NCBI GenBank assembly: GCA_029339195.1
Contig: JAPTJF010000469.1
Span: forward strand, 1 to 47,369
Source: Micractinium sp. NFX-FRZ
Taxonomy: Eukaryota; Chlorophyta; Trebouxiophyceae; Chlorellales; Chlorellaceae
Length of the DNA stretch: 47,369 nucleotides
Reading direction: 5' to 3'
In this document: one piece after another, positions 23,479 to 35,245 of the stretch
Layout of the letters: each line of letters opens with the position of its first letter
Position numbering within the stretch: position 1 is the stretch's first letter
The notes under the pieces: model-generated
Told to the model about the DNA's origin: nothing
Databases searched by the model: none
The model's input: only the letters and a program-made list of their open reading frames with translations
Translations under genes and position numbers: made by a program

Positions 23479-23805
23479 GAGGCTGCCGACACGCTTGTGC
23501 ATTGTGCTGTGTTGTGTGCGGATGGTCAGTTCACATGTAAGCATTTTGCCGACAGCAGAGCATGGATGGACACAGGAGCAGTGGGGGGACAGGACATAAG
23601 ATCAGAGTTGGACCATGAAAATGTAATGCAGCAACAGCTCAGAACAGCGATGGCAGCATGGCCGACCGACCGCCACGGCTAACGTCGCCGCTACCGCCCC
23701 GAATGTGTCACTTGGCAGGAGGCATTTGTTTGTTCGTTTGATGCAGATCGTCTACCAGCAGGTGTGGTTGAACTTGATCACCACTAACGCGATGGCAGCA
23801 GCTGT
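23479..23805. other. 3' intergenic region between convergent genes
   Basis: This holds the 3' ends of the acidic-Phe repeat gene and the translocator. TGTAA, the chlorophyte-type polyadenylation signal, occurs on the plus strand at 23536-23540 and 23622-23626, fitting termination of the left gene. No gene is seen. Confidence 0.5.
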
Positions 23806-26800
23806 TTAGAAGATGCCAATGGCCTTCCACCAGGCACCGCCAATGAAGATCCAGACCGCCAAATACCTGCGCACAGGGTCGGGCGAGGTAGGGGGTGAGC
23901 GGGCAAGGCGATTGACAGGCTGCATAGCGCAGCTCAAATGCACAGGACAACATAGCGCAACCACATGCTATATACATAGCAGCAAGCAAAGCACAACAGC
24001 AGCAAAGTTGAAAGCAGCCTTGCAGGCATTGGACACTGAGTGGCAGCGGCCCAGCTGCTGCGTGCCGCCGCATCTGCTCCCAGCCACAGCATGACATTGT
24101 GGCTGCAGCCAGCCAACACACGGCAACACTCCCGCTGCTTTCGCAGCTGCTCACAGGACTGAAAAGATCGCTCCCAGCTGGTACCACTTGGCCTGCAGGG
24201 TCATGGAAACGAACGAAAGAAAAAAGGAGGCACGTTCGGCCGTGGCAAGAGGTGGGCCAAGGCTGCCTTGGCCACTTGTCTTTGTGACGACAATCATGTG
24301 CAGCGCAGCACGAAGTACACCAGCATGGAAAAGGGTATTGCAGGCCTGTGTCTGTAAGCCATGCGTTCGCCGTGCGCACGCAGCATGACCAGCGGCGCTC
24401 CGCACCTGGGGCACGTATCCGGTGCCGTAGAAGGGCGGGGCGGAGCCGATGCCGTAGGTGGTGAGGCAGCCCATCACGTTGGACAGCTGGCCTGCAAAAT
24501 TAAGACACATCAACTTTAAATACATGTAGAAAGGATACCGGCACCGGAGAGCGCCGCCAGGTGGTGCCACATGAGCGACACTCGAACGAACCGCACACAA
24601 GCAAATGCAGCGGCACGTATTTGTCATCAACTCCTCGGCACGCACCCAGGGCCAGCGCCGCCATGAGGCCGGGGGTGCCGCAGGCCAGGGCCACCGACAG
24701 GAAGGCGGTGTACATGGCGCCGATGTGGGCGGCGCCTGCAAGGGGATGGATGAGTAGGAGAGAGCGGGAAACGCTGGTGACGAGCGGGGAGAGGCAAGCG
24801 AGAGCGCACACTGCATGCGGCAGTCCAGCCCCTAGCCCCTGGTGCAGCAGCGCATTTGCAAATTTTATCCAGTCGTTACTTTATCAAGTCCGTGTGGCAG
24901 CGGATTGCACTCACCCGAGGCAAAGAAGTAGTGGGAGTAGAAGTAGAGGGTGAGGATGATGCCAAAGGTTGCCTGCCAGCTCAGCCCCAGCCCGCCCACC
25001 ATGCCCACCACCTGCAGCGTGGCACCACAGCAAGCTCAGCCACTTGCACGCTTAGCCTGGCCAACATCGCTGTCAAACAGCACTGTGGGTGCCAGTGCGT
25101 GTCCAGTACAGGGCTAGCCTCTTGCCTCTCAGTAGTGCCACAGCTACAAGGCACGCCCTCCTCACAAACTGTTGCTGTTGTGCACAGCAGTTGCTGACAC
25201 TTCACACGCTGCCCCACCCCACCCCGTTCTCACCTTGTCAGAGAACCAGGTGATGAAGCCGTACTTGTTGAGGTACGAGGCCATGGCGATGAGGGCCGCA
25301 AACCAGGTGAGCGTGTCCCACGCCTGGTTGTCGCTCAGGCACTGCTTCCAGCTCACCACGCCTGCGGGGGCCATGCAGGTGTGAGGAATTCGGGCAGAGC
25401 AAGGGGGAGCAGCAGTTGAGCACTCGGGCTGCAATTGCACTGGCAGCAAGCAGCCTGTGCACGGCTCAACGGCTCAACAGCACGGCGGCGTGCCGCTCGC
25501 TGCGGTGCCACATCGGCTGCCAGCAAGAGCAGCAAAGCCATTGCTCGCACCGGTGACGAGCAGGATGGACAGGCCGGTGAGGGCTGCCGCCACGGCGTTG
25601 ACGCCCACCGCGCCGCCAAAGATCCACAGGCCCACGGTGATGGCAAAGGCAAAGGCCGTCAGCTTCTCGTCAGTGCTCATGGGCCCCAGCTTGGCCAGCT
25701 CCTCCTTGGCCTGCAAGCACGACGGAGGAAGAAAGAACGTGAGCAACAAACATGCAGGGCATGTGAAGTGGAGAGAAGGGTATGCTCATGGGCCCAGCTT
25801 GGCCAGCACTTCTGTGGCCTGCCCGGCAAGATGCCAGGGCGGAAGCAAAGTATGACAGAAAGAGCGAGAAAGCAGCAAGAGGCAGCCTGTTGAGCATCAA
25901 GTGTGTCTGCAACCTCAGCAGCGCACAACACAGAAGCCCCCCCCTTCCCCCCCACACACACCAGGGCCCCACACTAGCATCGCACATGCATGCGCACACG
26001 CCCTCTTTTGGTGCCGTTCAAGCGCGCACCTTGGCGGGAGCATCAGGGGTGTCCTTGACCTCCGGGGGGTACAGCACGTACATCAGGGCGGGGGTCAGCA
26101 GCAGGCAGACCAGTCCGGGCACCAGGCCAGCCTTGGCCCAGGTGCCTGCACGCATGGCAGGCGCACGCAGCGCAGGCGTGGAGCGTGAGGGGCTGTGCAC
26201 AGTGCACAACAAAGGTGTCAGAGCGCAGCCCTCATTGCTCAATCAGCAAGATCTCAGAGCACGGCTTTCTTCTCAGCGCAGCCACTCAGGACCGCTCCTT
26301 TGTTCACAGTGCCCCTGCAACCCGGGATCGATCCCCACGCACCCCAGGAGATGGTGTACCCCAGCGCCTCGGTTGCCAGGTTGACAGCCAGCGGGTTGGC
26401 TGCCATGGCGGTGATGAACATGCCGGAGGAGATGGTGGTGCAGAGGAAGCAGGTCATCATGAGGAAGGAGCCCATCTTGCGCTCAGTGCCGTTGGCGGGG
26501 TCGGAGCCTACAAAACGTGAAAGACACGGGGGGCTGAGGTGAAGTAGGGAAGCAGGTCAAGAGACCATCTTGTGCTCGGTGCTGTCGGCGTGGTTGGAGG
26601 CTGGCTGGATGCAGTGGTAGGACAGCGGCGCAAGAAAAGGGACAGCAGCAGCAGCGGCAAGCTCCACGCTCCCACTTCTGGGCAGCCAAACACAAGCGTG
26701 CGTAGCTCAAGCCGTGGCACTCATGCCAAGAAGCACCGCCGCACAGCATGCAGTCCATGCAGCTCATCCCCAGCATACCCGCCCACGCGTCCTCACCCCC

Positions 26801-27871
26801 ACACTGACACTCACCGCACGCGAGGCACAGCGCCTTGGCCAGGGGCAGGAAGAGGCCGCCAGCGCGGGCGGCCACAGAGGGGATGGCCGGTGCCAGCAGC
26901 GCCTCCGCCGCCACCAGCGAGTAGGTCAGGCCCAGCGTGGTCTTCCCAAACAGGGACACAATGCTGTAGGCGATACGGGCACCCAGGCCGGACCGGATGA
27001 AGCCGCCAGACAGCCAGAAGGCGATGGCGATGAGCCAGGGGATCTCGTTGGCAAAGGCGGAGAATGCGGCAGCAAAGGTGAGGGTGCCGGTCATCATGCT
27101 GACACCCAGGCCCAGCATGGCGACGGCACCCAGAGGCAGCGGCGTGGTGATGATGCCGGCAATGGTGGCCAGGAAGATGGACAGCAGGTGCCAGGCGGGC
27201 AGCGTGACGCCCGCGGGGGGCGGCACAAACCACAGCGCCGTGCCTAGGCCCACGCAGATGCCTGCGAGGTGGGCGCGGGTGCAGACAGAGGGCATTCAGG
27301 GCACGATTGGGACAACTAAAGGGTTGTGCAGAGCGCAGACAGGGCTTGCAGCTGCGCTCGTGGTGCTGTCGGCAAACGGAGCTCCCCGGCAGTGCACACA
27401 AATGGCCATGGAGCGTACCTAGCTTCTTCAGGTCGGCGCCCCACTTGATGCCTGCAGCGTGCAGGAATGCAGGCAGGAGATGAGGGGGAGATCATGCATA
27501 TATATCTGACGGCTCACTGGAAGGCTACTGACACGTATAAAAGTAAGTTTCCAATTCCAACGGGCCTGAGCGCAGGTAGGGCTTGGCGGCGCACCCGGCG
27601 CTGCCGACGGCGGGGTTCCTTGGGCGGAGCACGCAAACGGCCGCCCGCGGCACGAAAACCCACCTTGCGCAGGAGCTGGGGCAGCAGGAGGTGTCGCGGC
27701 AGCCTGCGCCGTGACGATGCGCTGGGGCTTTGGCACCGCCATGGTGGCGCGCTTCACAGGGGCGTGCAGGCCATGCAGACCGCTTGAGCGAGCTGCGATG
27801 GTGACGCTCGGCCGCAGGGAGGCCGCCCGGACGGCCAGAGGCCGGCTAGGCAGCGCTGTGAACGTCGCCAT
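23806..27871 (-). CDS. DIT1: plastid 2-oxoglutarate/malate translocator, DASS family (12 exons, 542 aa)
   Basis: An inner-envelope antiporter that imports 2-oxoglutarate for GS/GOGAT ammonia assimilation in exchange for malate. Start is ATG 27871-27869, stop TAA 23808-23806. Exons in order: 27871-27664, 27451-27419, 27261-26815, 26507-26343, 26145-26030, 25710-25551, 25361-25234, 25011-24915, 24735-24646, 24491-24406, 24192-24155, 23866-23806; all phases agree. Residues 1 to about 69 form an Arg/Ser/Ala-rich transit peptide (MATFTALPSRPLAVRAASLR). The rest is polytopic with DASS features: GIKWGADLKKLG, TPLPLGAVAMLGLGVSMMTG, ANEIPWLIAIAFWLSGGFI, SGMFITAMAANPLAVNLA, VNAVAAALTGLSILLVTG, DTLTWFAALIAMASYL, and IGSAPPFYGTGYVPQ. 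It ends GAWWKAIGIF. DiT1 is favoured over the related DiT2 from overall resemblance; the exact substrate is inferred. Confidence 0.93.
25675..25830 (-). repeat. duplicated start of translocator exon 6 in intron 5
   Basis: The real exon 6 start (25710 downward) encodes AKEELAKLGPM. A copy about 109 bp upstream (about 25822-25784) keeps a GGGCAG acceptor and would read ATEVLAKLGP then stop, because one C has been lost from a C-run. Using it would truncate the protein. Confidence 0.82.
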
Positions 27872-29055
27872 GATGGCTGTTGCCCCTCCTCTTTGCTGGG
27901 CGTGGGCGCTGTTCGACGAGCCACTGCTGCTTTCGAGGGCCGATCGTGCAGAGAACTCTCCGAAACGGAGCGCGCGATTCAACTGTGACACGTTGGCAGC
28001 CCTCTTCAAGCTAAGGTAAGATTCTTCTTGTTCTGGTGAGGTTGGTGATATTTACTTACTTCAACTACTTAGTCCAGGACGGAAGCAACGGACAATGTCA
28101 CTTTGTAGTCAAGCACAATCAAGAGACAGCATGGACAGGCATGCTCATGTGATGCCGCGGCAGGTAGGGCAACTTCAGGCGCGCCCCCATCAAAGGCATT
28201 CCCGGTTGTGTGCTCCTGCTTCCTCTTCCTCTTCATATTGAGGAAGGTGCTCCACTCTGCCTTAGTCAGAGGCGATGTTAAATCTCACACCCGAACAAGT
28301 CCCGTCAACCTTTCACGAACATGGGTTGCACACAGCATTTGTGCGAGGCCAAGACAAGCCTGGCGTTTGCGTGTGCAGCCCGTTGACATTGCCAGTACCC
28401 CGAGGATCTCTCTAGGGCTCTGCAGCGCACGGGGGCACCCTGTCAGCGGTACACTTCAGGACGAAGGCACCGGTACAGAGTGCCATACGATAGGATGGTA
28501 CAGCGGGGAGCAGGGCCGCCTTGGCCCACCCACCCATTGCACGACACGCATGGGGCAGTGCTTAAAGCAGGTGCTCAGCCACACTGTTTCAGGCATTCCT
28601 CCTGCTACAGAAGCCACAGCCTCGTGGCATGTTTGCACAGTCATGTGAAGCACTTGTGACCAAGCTCTCCTTTGCCAAGGCATGCTGCAGCACACCAGCG
28701 ACAGAGCATGTTGATGCCAGATGGGGGATGGTTTTGCTCTCAACAGGTCTGCCGCCTCACCCGTCCCACCTGTCTGCTTTGATTCGTGCGTGAAGTTGCG
28801 CTGTGCAGTTGTTGGGCGCGGCTGCATTGCTGCTGCAAGCACCTGCGGCACGAGGGGATTGCTGGACGAGGTGCCCAGATGGGAGGCGTCATGCCCTGGG
28901 CTTGCGCTCCACTCATGTTGCCATGTCAAGAAGTACACGTTTACAGGTTTGTGAAAGCAAAGGGAAACTTGGTACAGGAGTGTGGTACAGCCAAAGATAC
29001 AGAATCAGGTAGGTCAGGTGGTGGCCCGGGGTGTACTGAAACCGGATGCATGCCC
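27872..29055. other. intergenic region: translocator 5' flank and ATG18 3' flank
   Basis: The two flanking genes run in tandem on the minus strand. I see no convincing exon, RNA gene or repeat in these 1.2 kb. The part near 27872-28100 would carry the translocator promoter, and the part near 29055 the ATG18 3' UTR. Confidence 0.45.
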
Positions 29056-32004
29056 TCAACAGCCGTCGTCTAGAAACTGCACAAACGACTGCTGCTCGCA
29101 GGTGCCACCCCGCTCCGGGTCAAACCGCGCCTTGTAGAAGCCCCCAGTGGCAGACACCACCAGCAGCGTGGTGGGCTCTTTACCAAACCCTACCAGCGCC
29201 CGATGCGAGTCGGGCAGGCGCAGCTGGGCAAAGGAGCGCTCAGAGCTGAAGTAGGAGGAGCCCACGGGGAGGTAGGACTGCGGACAAGGAGGGCAAAGGG
29301 ACAGGATTCTTTCCACTGAGGGAGGACATGACACAGCAGAGGAGAGGAGAAGTTGGCGGCACCCATTGAGCAGGCAGGGCTGCGGGCAGCGGCGCGTCAG
29401 AGGAAAAAGCATGACCTGGGAGGGGACGAAGCAAGCAGGGCCCTCCCATCAGGACTGTGCTTTCTATACCAACATTTTGGCACTCCATGGGCAGCTGTGA
29501 CACGAAAGAACACTACCCCTGCAACCCCCCTTCCCGCAGCGGCAAGGCCCACGTGTGGAGGTGCTTATGCAACTCACACTGACAAACGACAGCGCCGACA
29601 GCGGGTTGCCTCGGGTGGGGGAGCTCTCGCCCTCCGTGCCGCTGCTGACTCGCTGTAGCCCTGCTCCGCCAACGCCGCTGCCGCTCCTACTGCCGTTCCC
29701 TCCTCCTCCTCCTCCCCCTCCTCCCCCCTGCTGCTGCTGCTGCTTGCTGGCCGACAGACTGAACACGTGTGCGGTGCCTTTGTCACTGGTCACTGCCACC
29801 CACGCTGGCTGGTCGCCACGGCTGAAAGCCAGGGAGTACACGACAGCGGGGTCGGAGCCCCGGCGCAGCTCCCGCAGCTTGGTGCCATCCGCTGTTGAGA
29901 AGATGCGCACCTGCCATGGATGTTCAAGCGAACCAATGGCAAGGTTATTGATGTACAAAAGAGCCCCGATCAGGGTAGGGCAGAGCGCAGGGCAGGCCGC
30001 AGGGGCTTTGCTGCTGACGGTTCATCACACCGACTCGGCCCCGGCAGCAGGCAAAGCGCAGCAGACAGGCCAAGCGACGGTGCGGGCCCCCATGCATGCT
30101 GTCAAAGCATCCCAAACAACGACCACGGCATGCATGGCTGGCCTGGGAGGCCCCTCCTGAACCTCTTGCGCTGCACATCTCTGTACAATACCCCAGAGCA
30201 GGCCCGTCAGGTTTGCTGTTCCGCCCCCTCACCAGCGTCCCCTTCTCGCTCGAGGTGGCCAGCAGCTTGCCGTTGCTGCTCAGCGTGAGCGCCGACAGCG
30301 AGGAGTTGTGAGCTGTGATGAACTTGGTGCGGCGCGTGTCGTACAGCTCCACCCGCACCTGTGCAGCAGGTACGAGGCAGTACAGGCAGCACAAAAAGAC
30401 ACGGGTGTGGGTTATGGCGGGAAGGGAGATGGTGCAGCCTGGCACCCCCCCCTTCCAGCCAGGAACCCCCCTTTCCATCCTCACCCACACAACTGGCCGG
30501 GGTTCCATCGGGCAGGCCAGCACTGAGATGAGCCAGCACTGGTGTTTATTTCTGGATATCATTGCCCTTCAAACTGCACATCCTCGCATACCTGACCGGC
30601 GTTCAGTCCAGGGCAGGCCAGCACTGCTGAGTCAGCACTTGGCGACAGCGCCAGCAGGCCCGCCGGGTTTGAGAGCGTCTCAATGGCGTGCAGCAGGCGG
30701 AGGTCGGCAAAGTTGTAGACCAGCACCTTGTGCTCTAGCGCCACAGCGATGCGGTCCTTGCGCAGCCGCACCGCCCGCACCTGCAGCCCGGGGCAGGCGC
30801 AGGAGCAGTGATGACGCGACATCATAGGAATGTGAAGCATGAGAGTGAGGGAACGAGGAGCAGCGGCAGCGGGGTGCTTGGGAGGAGTGAGGCACAGCGA
30901 AAGCAGCGGAGATTGCAGGCTATGGGGCCCTGGGAGGTGAGCAAGCAGCACGGGGGCAAAGCGGAAACGGGGGCAGGGAGCATGGGGCCTCGGCCAGGGG
31001 TGGGCCTCATATAGCAGCTTACGCTGTTGCGGAAGGACAGCTCGCCAATCGCACGTCCCTGGTGGTCGTCCCAGATCATCACTGCACGTGAACCAAAGGA
31101 TTCCGAAACATGCAGACACTATTCACTGCTGCGCGTGGTGAGGCGAAGTGGCCAAACACAACGTTTGCTGGGAGCGTATCACTGTGCCGAGGCTTCCTGC
31201 TGGTGGTACTTGGCTTAACTCTGCTGCACACCCAAGATACCAGTCGGGCCAGTATGTGCAAGCTCGGCAGGCTGCGTAGTGCCGCTCAGGCAGCCCACAC
31301 ACTCGTCATCCAGTCATGCCATCACCTTTGTTTGGGGGGTACTTGGGTGACGTGCCGCCGCCCACCAGCGCCAGAATGTTGCTGCGGGAGGTGCATAGAC
31401 ACAGAATGAAGTGTGTTTCCACAAATACAAACATGGTGGAGTGTTCGGGTGTTGACCCTGTATGTGGGAAGTGGCAGCACAGGCGTTTGGGGGCATCCAG
31501 GCAGCTGGCAAGTTGACGGTGCCACTTGGTTGCATTGGGCCGGCTGCGTACGCCTTTGCGCGTACCTACCAAGTCCACTGAACCTGCGATGCGCACGTAC
31601 CTCGTAGCAGACCCCTGAACTCCCGCTGCATCGCCTGATCACCTGAGTGGGCACCGCAGCCCACACCCAAACAATCCGGCGCTCTCACCAGCGGAATAGC
31701 ATCTCCACAATGGCGATGCCCCCATTATCAAACTCCCGTCGAAACTGCAGGGTACAGTTGGGGGGTTGGGGAGCTCTGTGTGGCTGCAGTGCACAGACCA
31801 GCAAGTGGCCAGGCAGGGCCAGGCAAATACTGGCCCTTTTTAGTATGCGGCTGCCACCTCTTGATCATCAAGCGCACACACCTGCTCCTTGTAGGGCTCG
31901 CAGTTGTAGACCCGGAACCCATGCTGTGTGCCAGCGGAGAAGCAGCCGGCGTCCTGGTTGAAAGCAAAGCCCAGTAGGGAGACCAGCGGCTTGCGCTGGC
32001 TCAT
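29056..32004 (-). CDS. ATG18: ATG18/WIPI-type PROPPIN, autophagy (8 exons, 387 aa)
   Basis: A seven-bladed beta-propeller that binds PI3P/PI(3,5)P2 and acts with ATG2 in autophagosome formation. Start is ATG 32004-32002, stop TGA 29058-29056. Exons: 32004-31882, 31744-31689, 31381-31326, 31081-31023, 30780-30592, 30358-30233, 29910-29578, 29277-29056; phases agree throughout. Family marks: [20 protein letters not shown] with FRVYNCEPY at the N-terminus, NILALVGGG then [43 protein letters not shown] then [14 protein letters not shown]. The phosphoinositide-binding motif reads LRRG (about 218-221) where FRRG or LRRG is usual. A low-complexity loop with five Gln and ten Gly (about 259-274) falls where PROPPINs carry their variable loop. 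It ends in [10 protein letters not shown]. Which plant ATG18 subgroup it belongs to cannot be told here. Confidence 0.92.
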
Positions 32005-33187
32005 CTTCTCATCCGTCGCAGGTTGTCAAAAGGCAGTGGGGATGCAGGAGCACTCTAGGCCAGAGCGCAGGTCACGTGCCTGCAAGTAAGAACAACGCAA
32101 GCCACACAGCAGCAGTCTGCTGAGAGTCACAAAGGTCTGGCTGGCCAGGCGGTGCCTAGGGTCGGTGCCGTGGCGGGCAGCGGGCGGGCGGCTGAGCGGA
32201 GCAGGGCTGGTGCTAGCATAGAGCAGCTAGTGGCCCGCAAAGCCGCCGTCGACACCAGCACGCAGCGCCGACCAACTTTGAGCGCTCTCTACAACATACA
32301 AAACGCCCAGTGCAGTTCCGGCGCGCGTGGAGGTTCGACAGTCGTCAACAGGGCTTACTGCGTCTCCACGCAGCGCTTGCTCACCGATGCTCAAACGAAG
32401 CGTGCGTAAGGTCGGTATCGCGCTTAGGTGGAGCGCTCGGTGTCGAGGCCCCAGAGTGAACTGAGGGTTGCCTAAGACACAGGATGTGCAGAGCACAGAG
32501 AGCTCAGTATTGAAAGCGGTGCACACTGGACCACCGCTGCGCCGCCGCTCCCGCCGCTCCCGCAGCGCACGCCCCGTCAGCGCACCAAACCCACCTGGCC
32601 TGGCAAGCTGGACCACATCGCGGCCCCAGATGTCAGATTAACGGTTCAGTGGGCCTGCCTGGGACTCAATGGCAGGTGCATATGTTGCAGTCAGTTGCCT
32701 CGAAAAATCGAAAAAAGGGTCCAGGATAATTGCATCGCCAGGGGCCTTCTACTAGTACGCAGTGCACACTGGCTGTTGTTTCCAAAGTTCAAAGTTCAAG
32801 GTGCCAGCTCATTTCTAAGGCAAGCATGGTTTGGCAGAAGGCATGATGTTGAGTGGTTAGCAGCCCCCTGCGGCACATGCCGGTCCCTCGCAGGTATGGC
32901 TCACCGGCATCCCTGGCCAGCCCCAGTGGCGGCACGTCCATTTCAAGACAAAGATTTCACACGGGACCCCCGAGCACCTGCTGCACGAAAACCTGCCTTC
33001 CGACCTTTGACTAGTCAACCTTGCCTCGCCACATGCGCCAGCGCGCCGCCCTTTTCTCGCAGCGCCCGTCCTGCCTGCCCCACCCTTTTTGGTATTGCAC
33101 CCACCTGTCGCCGCCAGTTGTGTCTCCCTGCTCTGCTGTTTTTGCCCTCCCCGCTGCTGCCGCTTGTGCCTACTCGCACCATCTTCT

Positions 33188-33282
33188 CGCCCCCTCCCCG
33201 CCGCCGCACATCTGCCTCCAGACATCAGAACTGATCGCCCCCTCCCCGCCGCCGCACATCTGCCTCCAGACATCAGAACTGA
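33188..33282. repeat. 48-bp perfect tandem duplication
   Basis: Two adjacent copies of a unit starting CGCCCCCTCCCCGCCGCCGC begin at 33188 and 33236. They are identical over at least 47 bases, so the duplication is recent. Confidence 0.9.
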
Positions 33283-34021
33283 ATTCCTGTATCTGGGCAG
33301 TTTCCATAAGAAACCTCAAGAAACCTGCAGTTTCCCCAACTTTTGCCAGGGTACCCCAAGAAACCCAGGTTTCCACCAAAAGAAACTCTGGATATATGGT
33401 AGGGTACTAGCGCTCTCCGCTGCCCTAGAAATGCTTCTAATACCTCCGCGTGCTCCTGTGGACTCCCTTCAAGGCGGCCCCCGGATAGAGCAACACGCAG
33501 AGGGGTGACACGTGCACACTACTGCTGGGTGCTGATTTGGTGGCCGAGCCTATGACCCTTGGCCTAACTGAGAGAATTGATGCCCTTTTGCACACTTGTT
33601 CTTTACACCCCCAGAGACCTCTGGGAGAGAGGGGAGCAATTCTCTCGCTTGGGCCGTGGTAGCTCACCAAGGGGCCCGACCCCCACCCGTTAGCCCGCTG
33701 AGCGCTGGCGGCACCGGCGGCAGCGGCAGTTATGGCTAAAACAAACCATTTTCAGCCCTGTTTCTTTCTCAAAGCCCACTGCAGGGATTTGGTTGCTCCC
33801 ACTGCCTCATGCGGAGTCCACCATCTACCTTGAGAAGACGCACCTGATGCACACAGGCGGGTGGGTAGGGTGCTGACCACTGGTGGGATGGGGTGGGGCC
33901 AGGGTGCTGGCATTCAGCCTGGATGGCAAGACGCGGCGTTTGACACGGACGGTTTATGCAAGTGGTGTTGGAGTGGGAGGGCTGTATAAGTGGCACAGGA
34001 GGTCCCACATCAACCTTTTGC

Positions 34022-34043
34022 TGTTGTTGTTGTTGTTGTTGTT
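34022..34043. repeat. (GTT)n microsatellite
   Basis: About seven uninterrupted TGT/GTT triplets in non-coding sequence. Confidence 0.9.
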
Positions 34044-35074
34044 CCTGCCCCTCTGCCCTATTGGTGCAGGTTTGTTTTCCGTTGCTGTTGCTTGCCTCCG
34101 GAAAATGAGGGGGGATATCTCAACGTTAGTGAGTAGTGCCCCATTCCTGACAGGTGACCAATGGTCTTCCGACGTTGGGTAGCCGTGTTGGCGGCAGCGG
34201 TGGGCAACGCCAGTGTTCAACCAATGCCCCCTCAACTTCTGTTGACTGTACGTGTGGGCACTGCCCTGCCTGAACATGCTGGTTCCTGACCATCGCCCCC
34301 AAGCACACAAAGACTCCTCCCCAGTACCTCTGTTTCCCTCCGCCAGCCCCGCTACCGCTGGCCACTAGCAGACCAAGATGTCTTTGCCCACCACATTGCA
34401 CAGCTGTGCACCTGGGGCCTGCACACCTTCCTGTAAGGTCAACCAACTGCAGACCCTGGCTTGCTGTGTACACCTTGCTGTATACATCTTGCTGTGGACA
34501 CCAGCGCACCGGGTACACACGTGCAAAGTAGTGACGGCACACCTGTTGGTTGCGGAGCCGGGCAAACGGCAATTTCAGCCCGTGCCCCCGATGTGATCTT
34601 TTTCTTAACTGTGAAAGGTCGATCTAGGTCAGCATAAACGGTCGGAGACGTGCCTGGATGGCTTGCATGCGAGCCTGTCAAGCGTGCTGTGCCCAGACCT
34701 ATTCAAACCTCCGCCTGATGCCTCCGCATTCCCACGCCGGCCGGCCCCGCTTAGATCGCCGTTGTGTAACCGCGATGAAATGCTTCTGCTTCCAGCGGCT
34801 TCTGAGCGGCTTTGCGAGGGCGACAGGTGGGTCGCGCGGTTGTTGCGGAGTGTTCTTAGTTGCTGGGCCCTCCTCAAGTAGCATTACACTGCCTGAGCCG
34901 TTCTGCAATAGGCAGCAGGTGCGCGCCAGGCGGTAGCCTTCCTAGCTCCGCCATGTGGGTGGCGGCGGCAGTGTGGCAAGCCGCCCTGGGGCCTGGCCTG
35001 AGGCCTTTGAAACCCGGCTGAGCGGCAATTTGATCTTCCCGTTACCGCTGCTGCCGCGCAGCGCACTGTCGCCG

Positions 35075-35245
35075 CCTTGGGGCCGGGCAGCGGCTTGCCA
35101 TCACCACTGCCTCCGCCTTGGGGCCCCAGGCAGCGGCTTGCCTCCACCCTGCCGCCACCTTGGGGCTCGGGCGGCGGCTTGCCTTCACCACTGCCGCCAC
35201 CTTGGGGCTCCGACGGTGGCTTGCCATGGCCACTGCCGCTGCCGT
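35075..35245. repeat. 42-bp GC-rich minisatellite, four units
   Basis: Units begin CGCCTTGGGG or CACCTTGGGG and share a GGCTTGCC core. On the minus strand one frame encodes repeats of the type GKPPxEPQGGGSG. This frame lacks credible splice context, so I treat it as non-coding. Confidence 0.8.

Noticed and set aside
22593..23492. Ala/Ser-rich minus-strand open frame
   Set aside because: Same cause: antisense shadow of the last exon of the acidic-Phe gene, whose WDD-FADF motifs make sense only on the plus strand.
32857..33273. Repeated SGGRCAAAGRGR peptide on the minus strand
   Set aside because: This is simply the translation of the 48-bp DNA duplication; there is no gene context.
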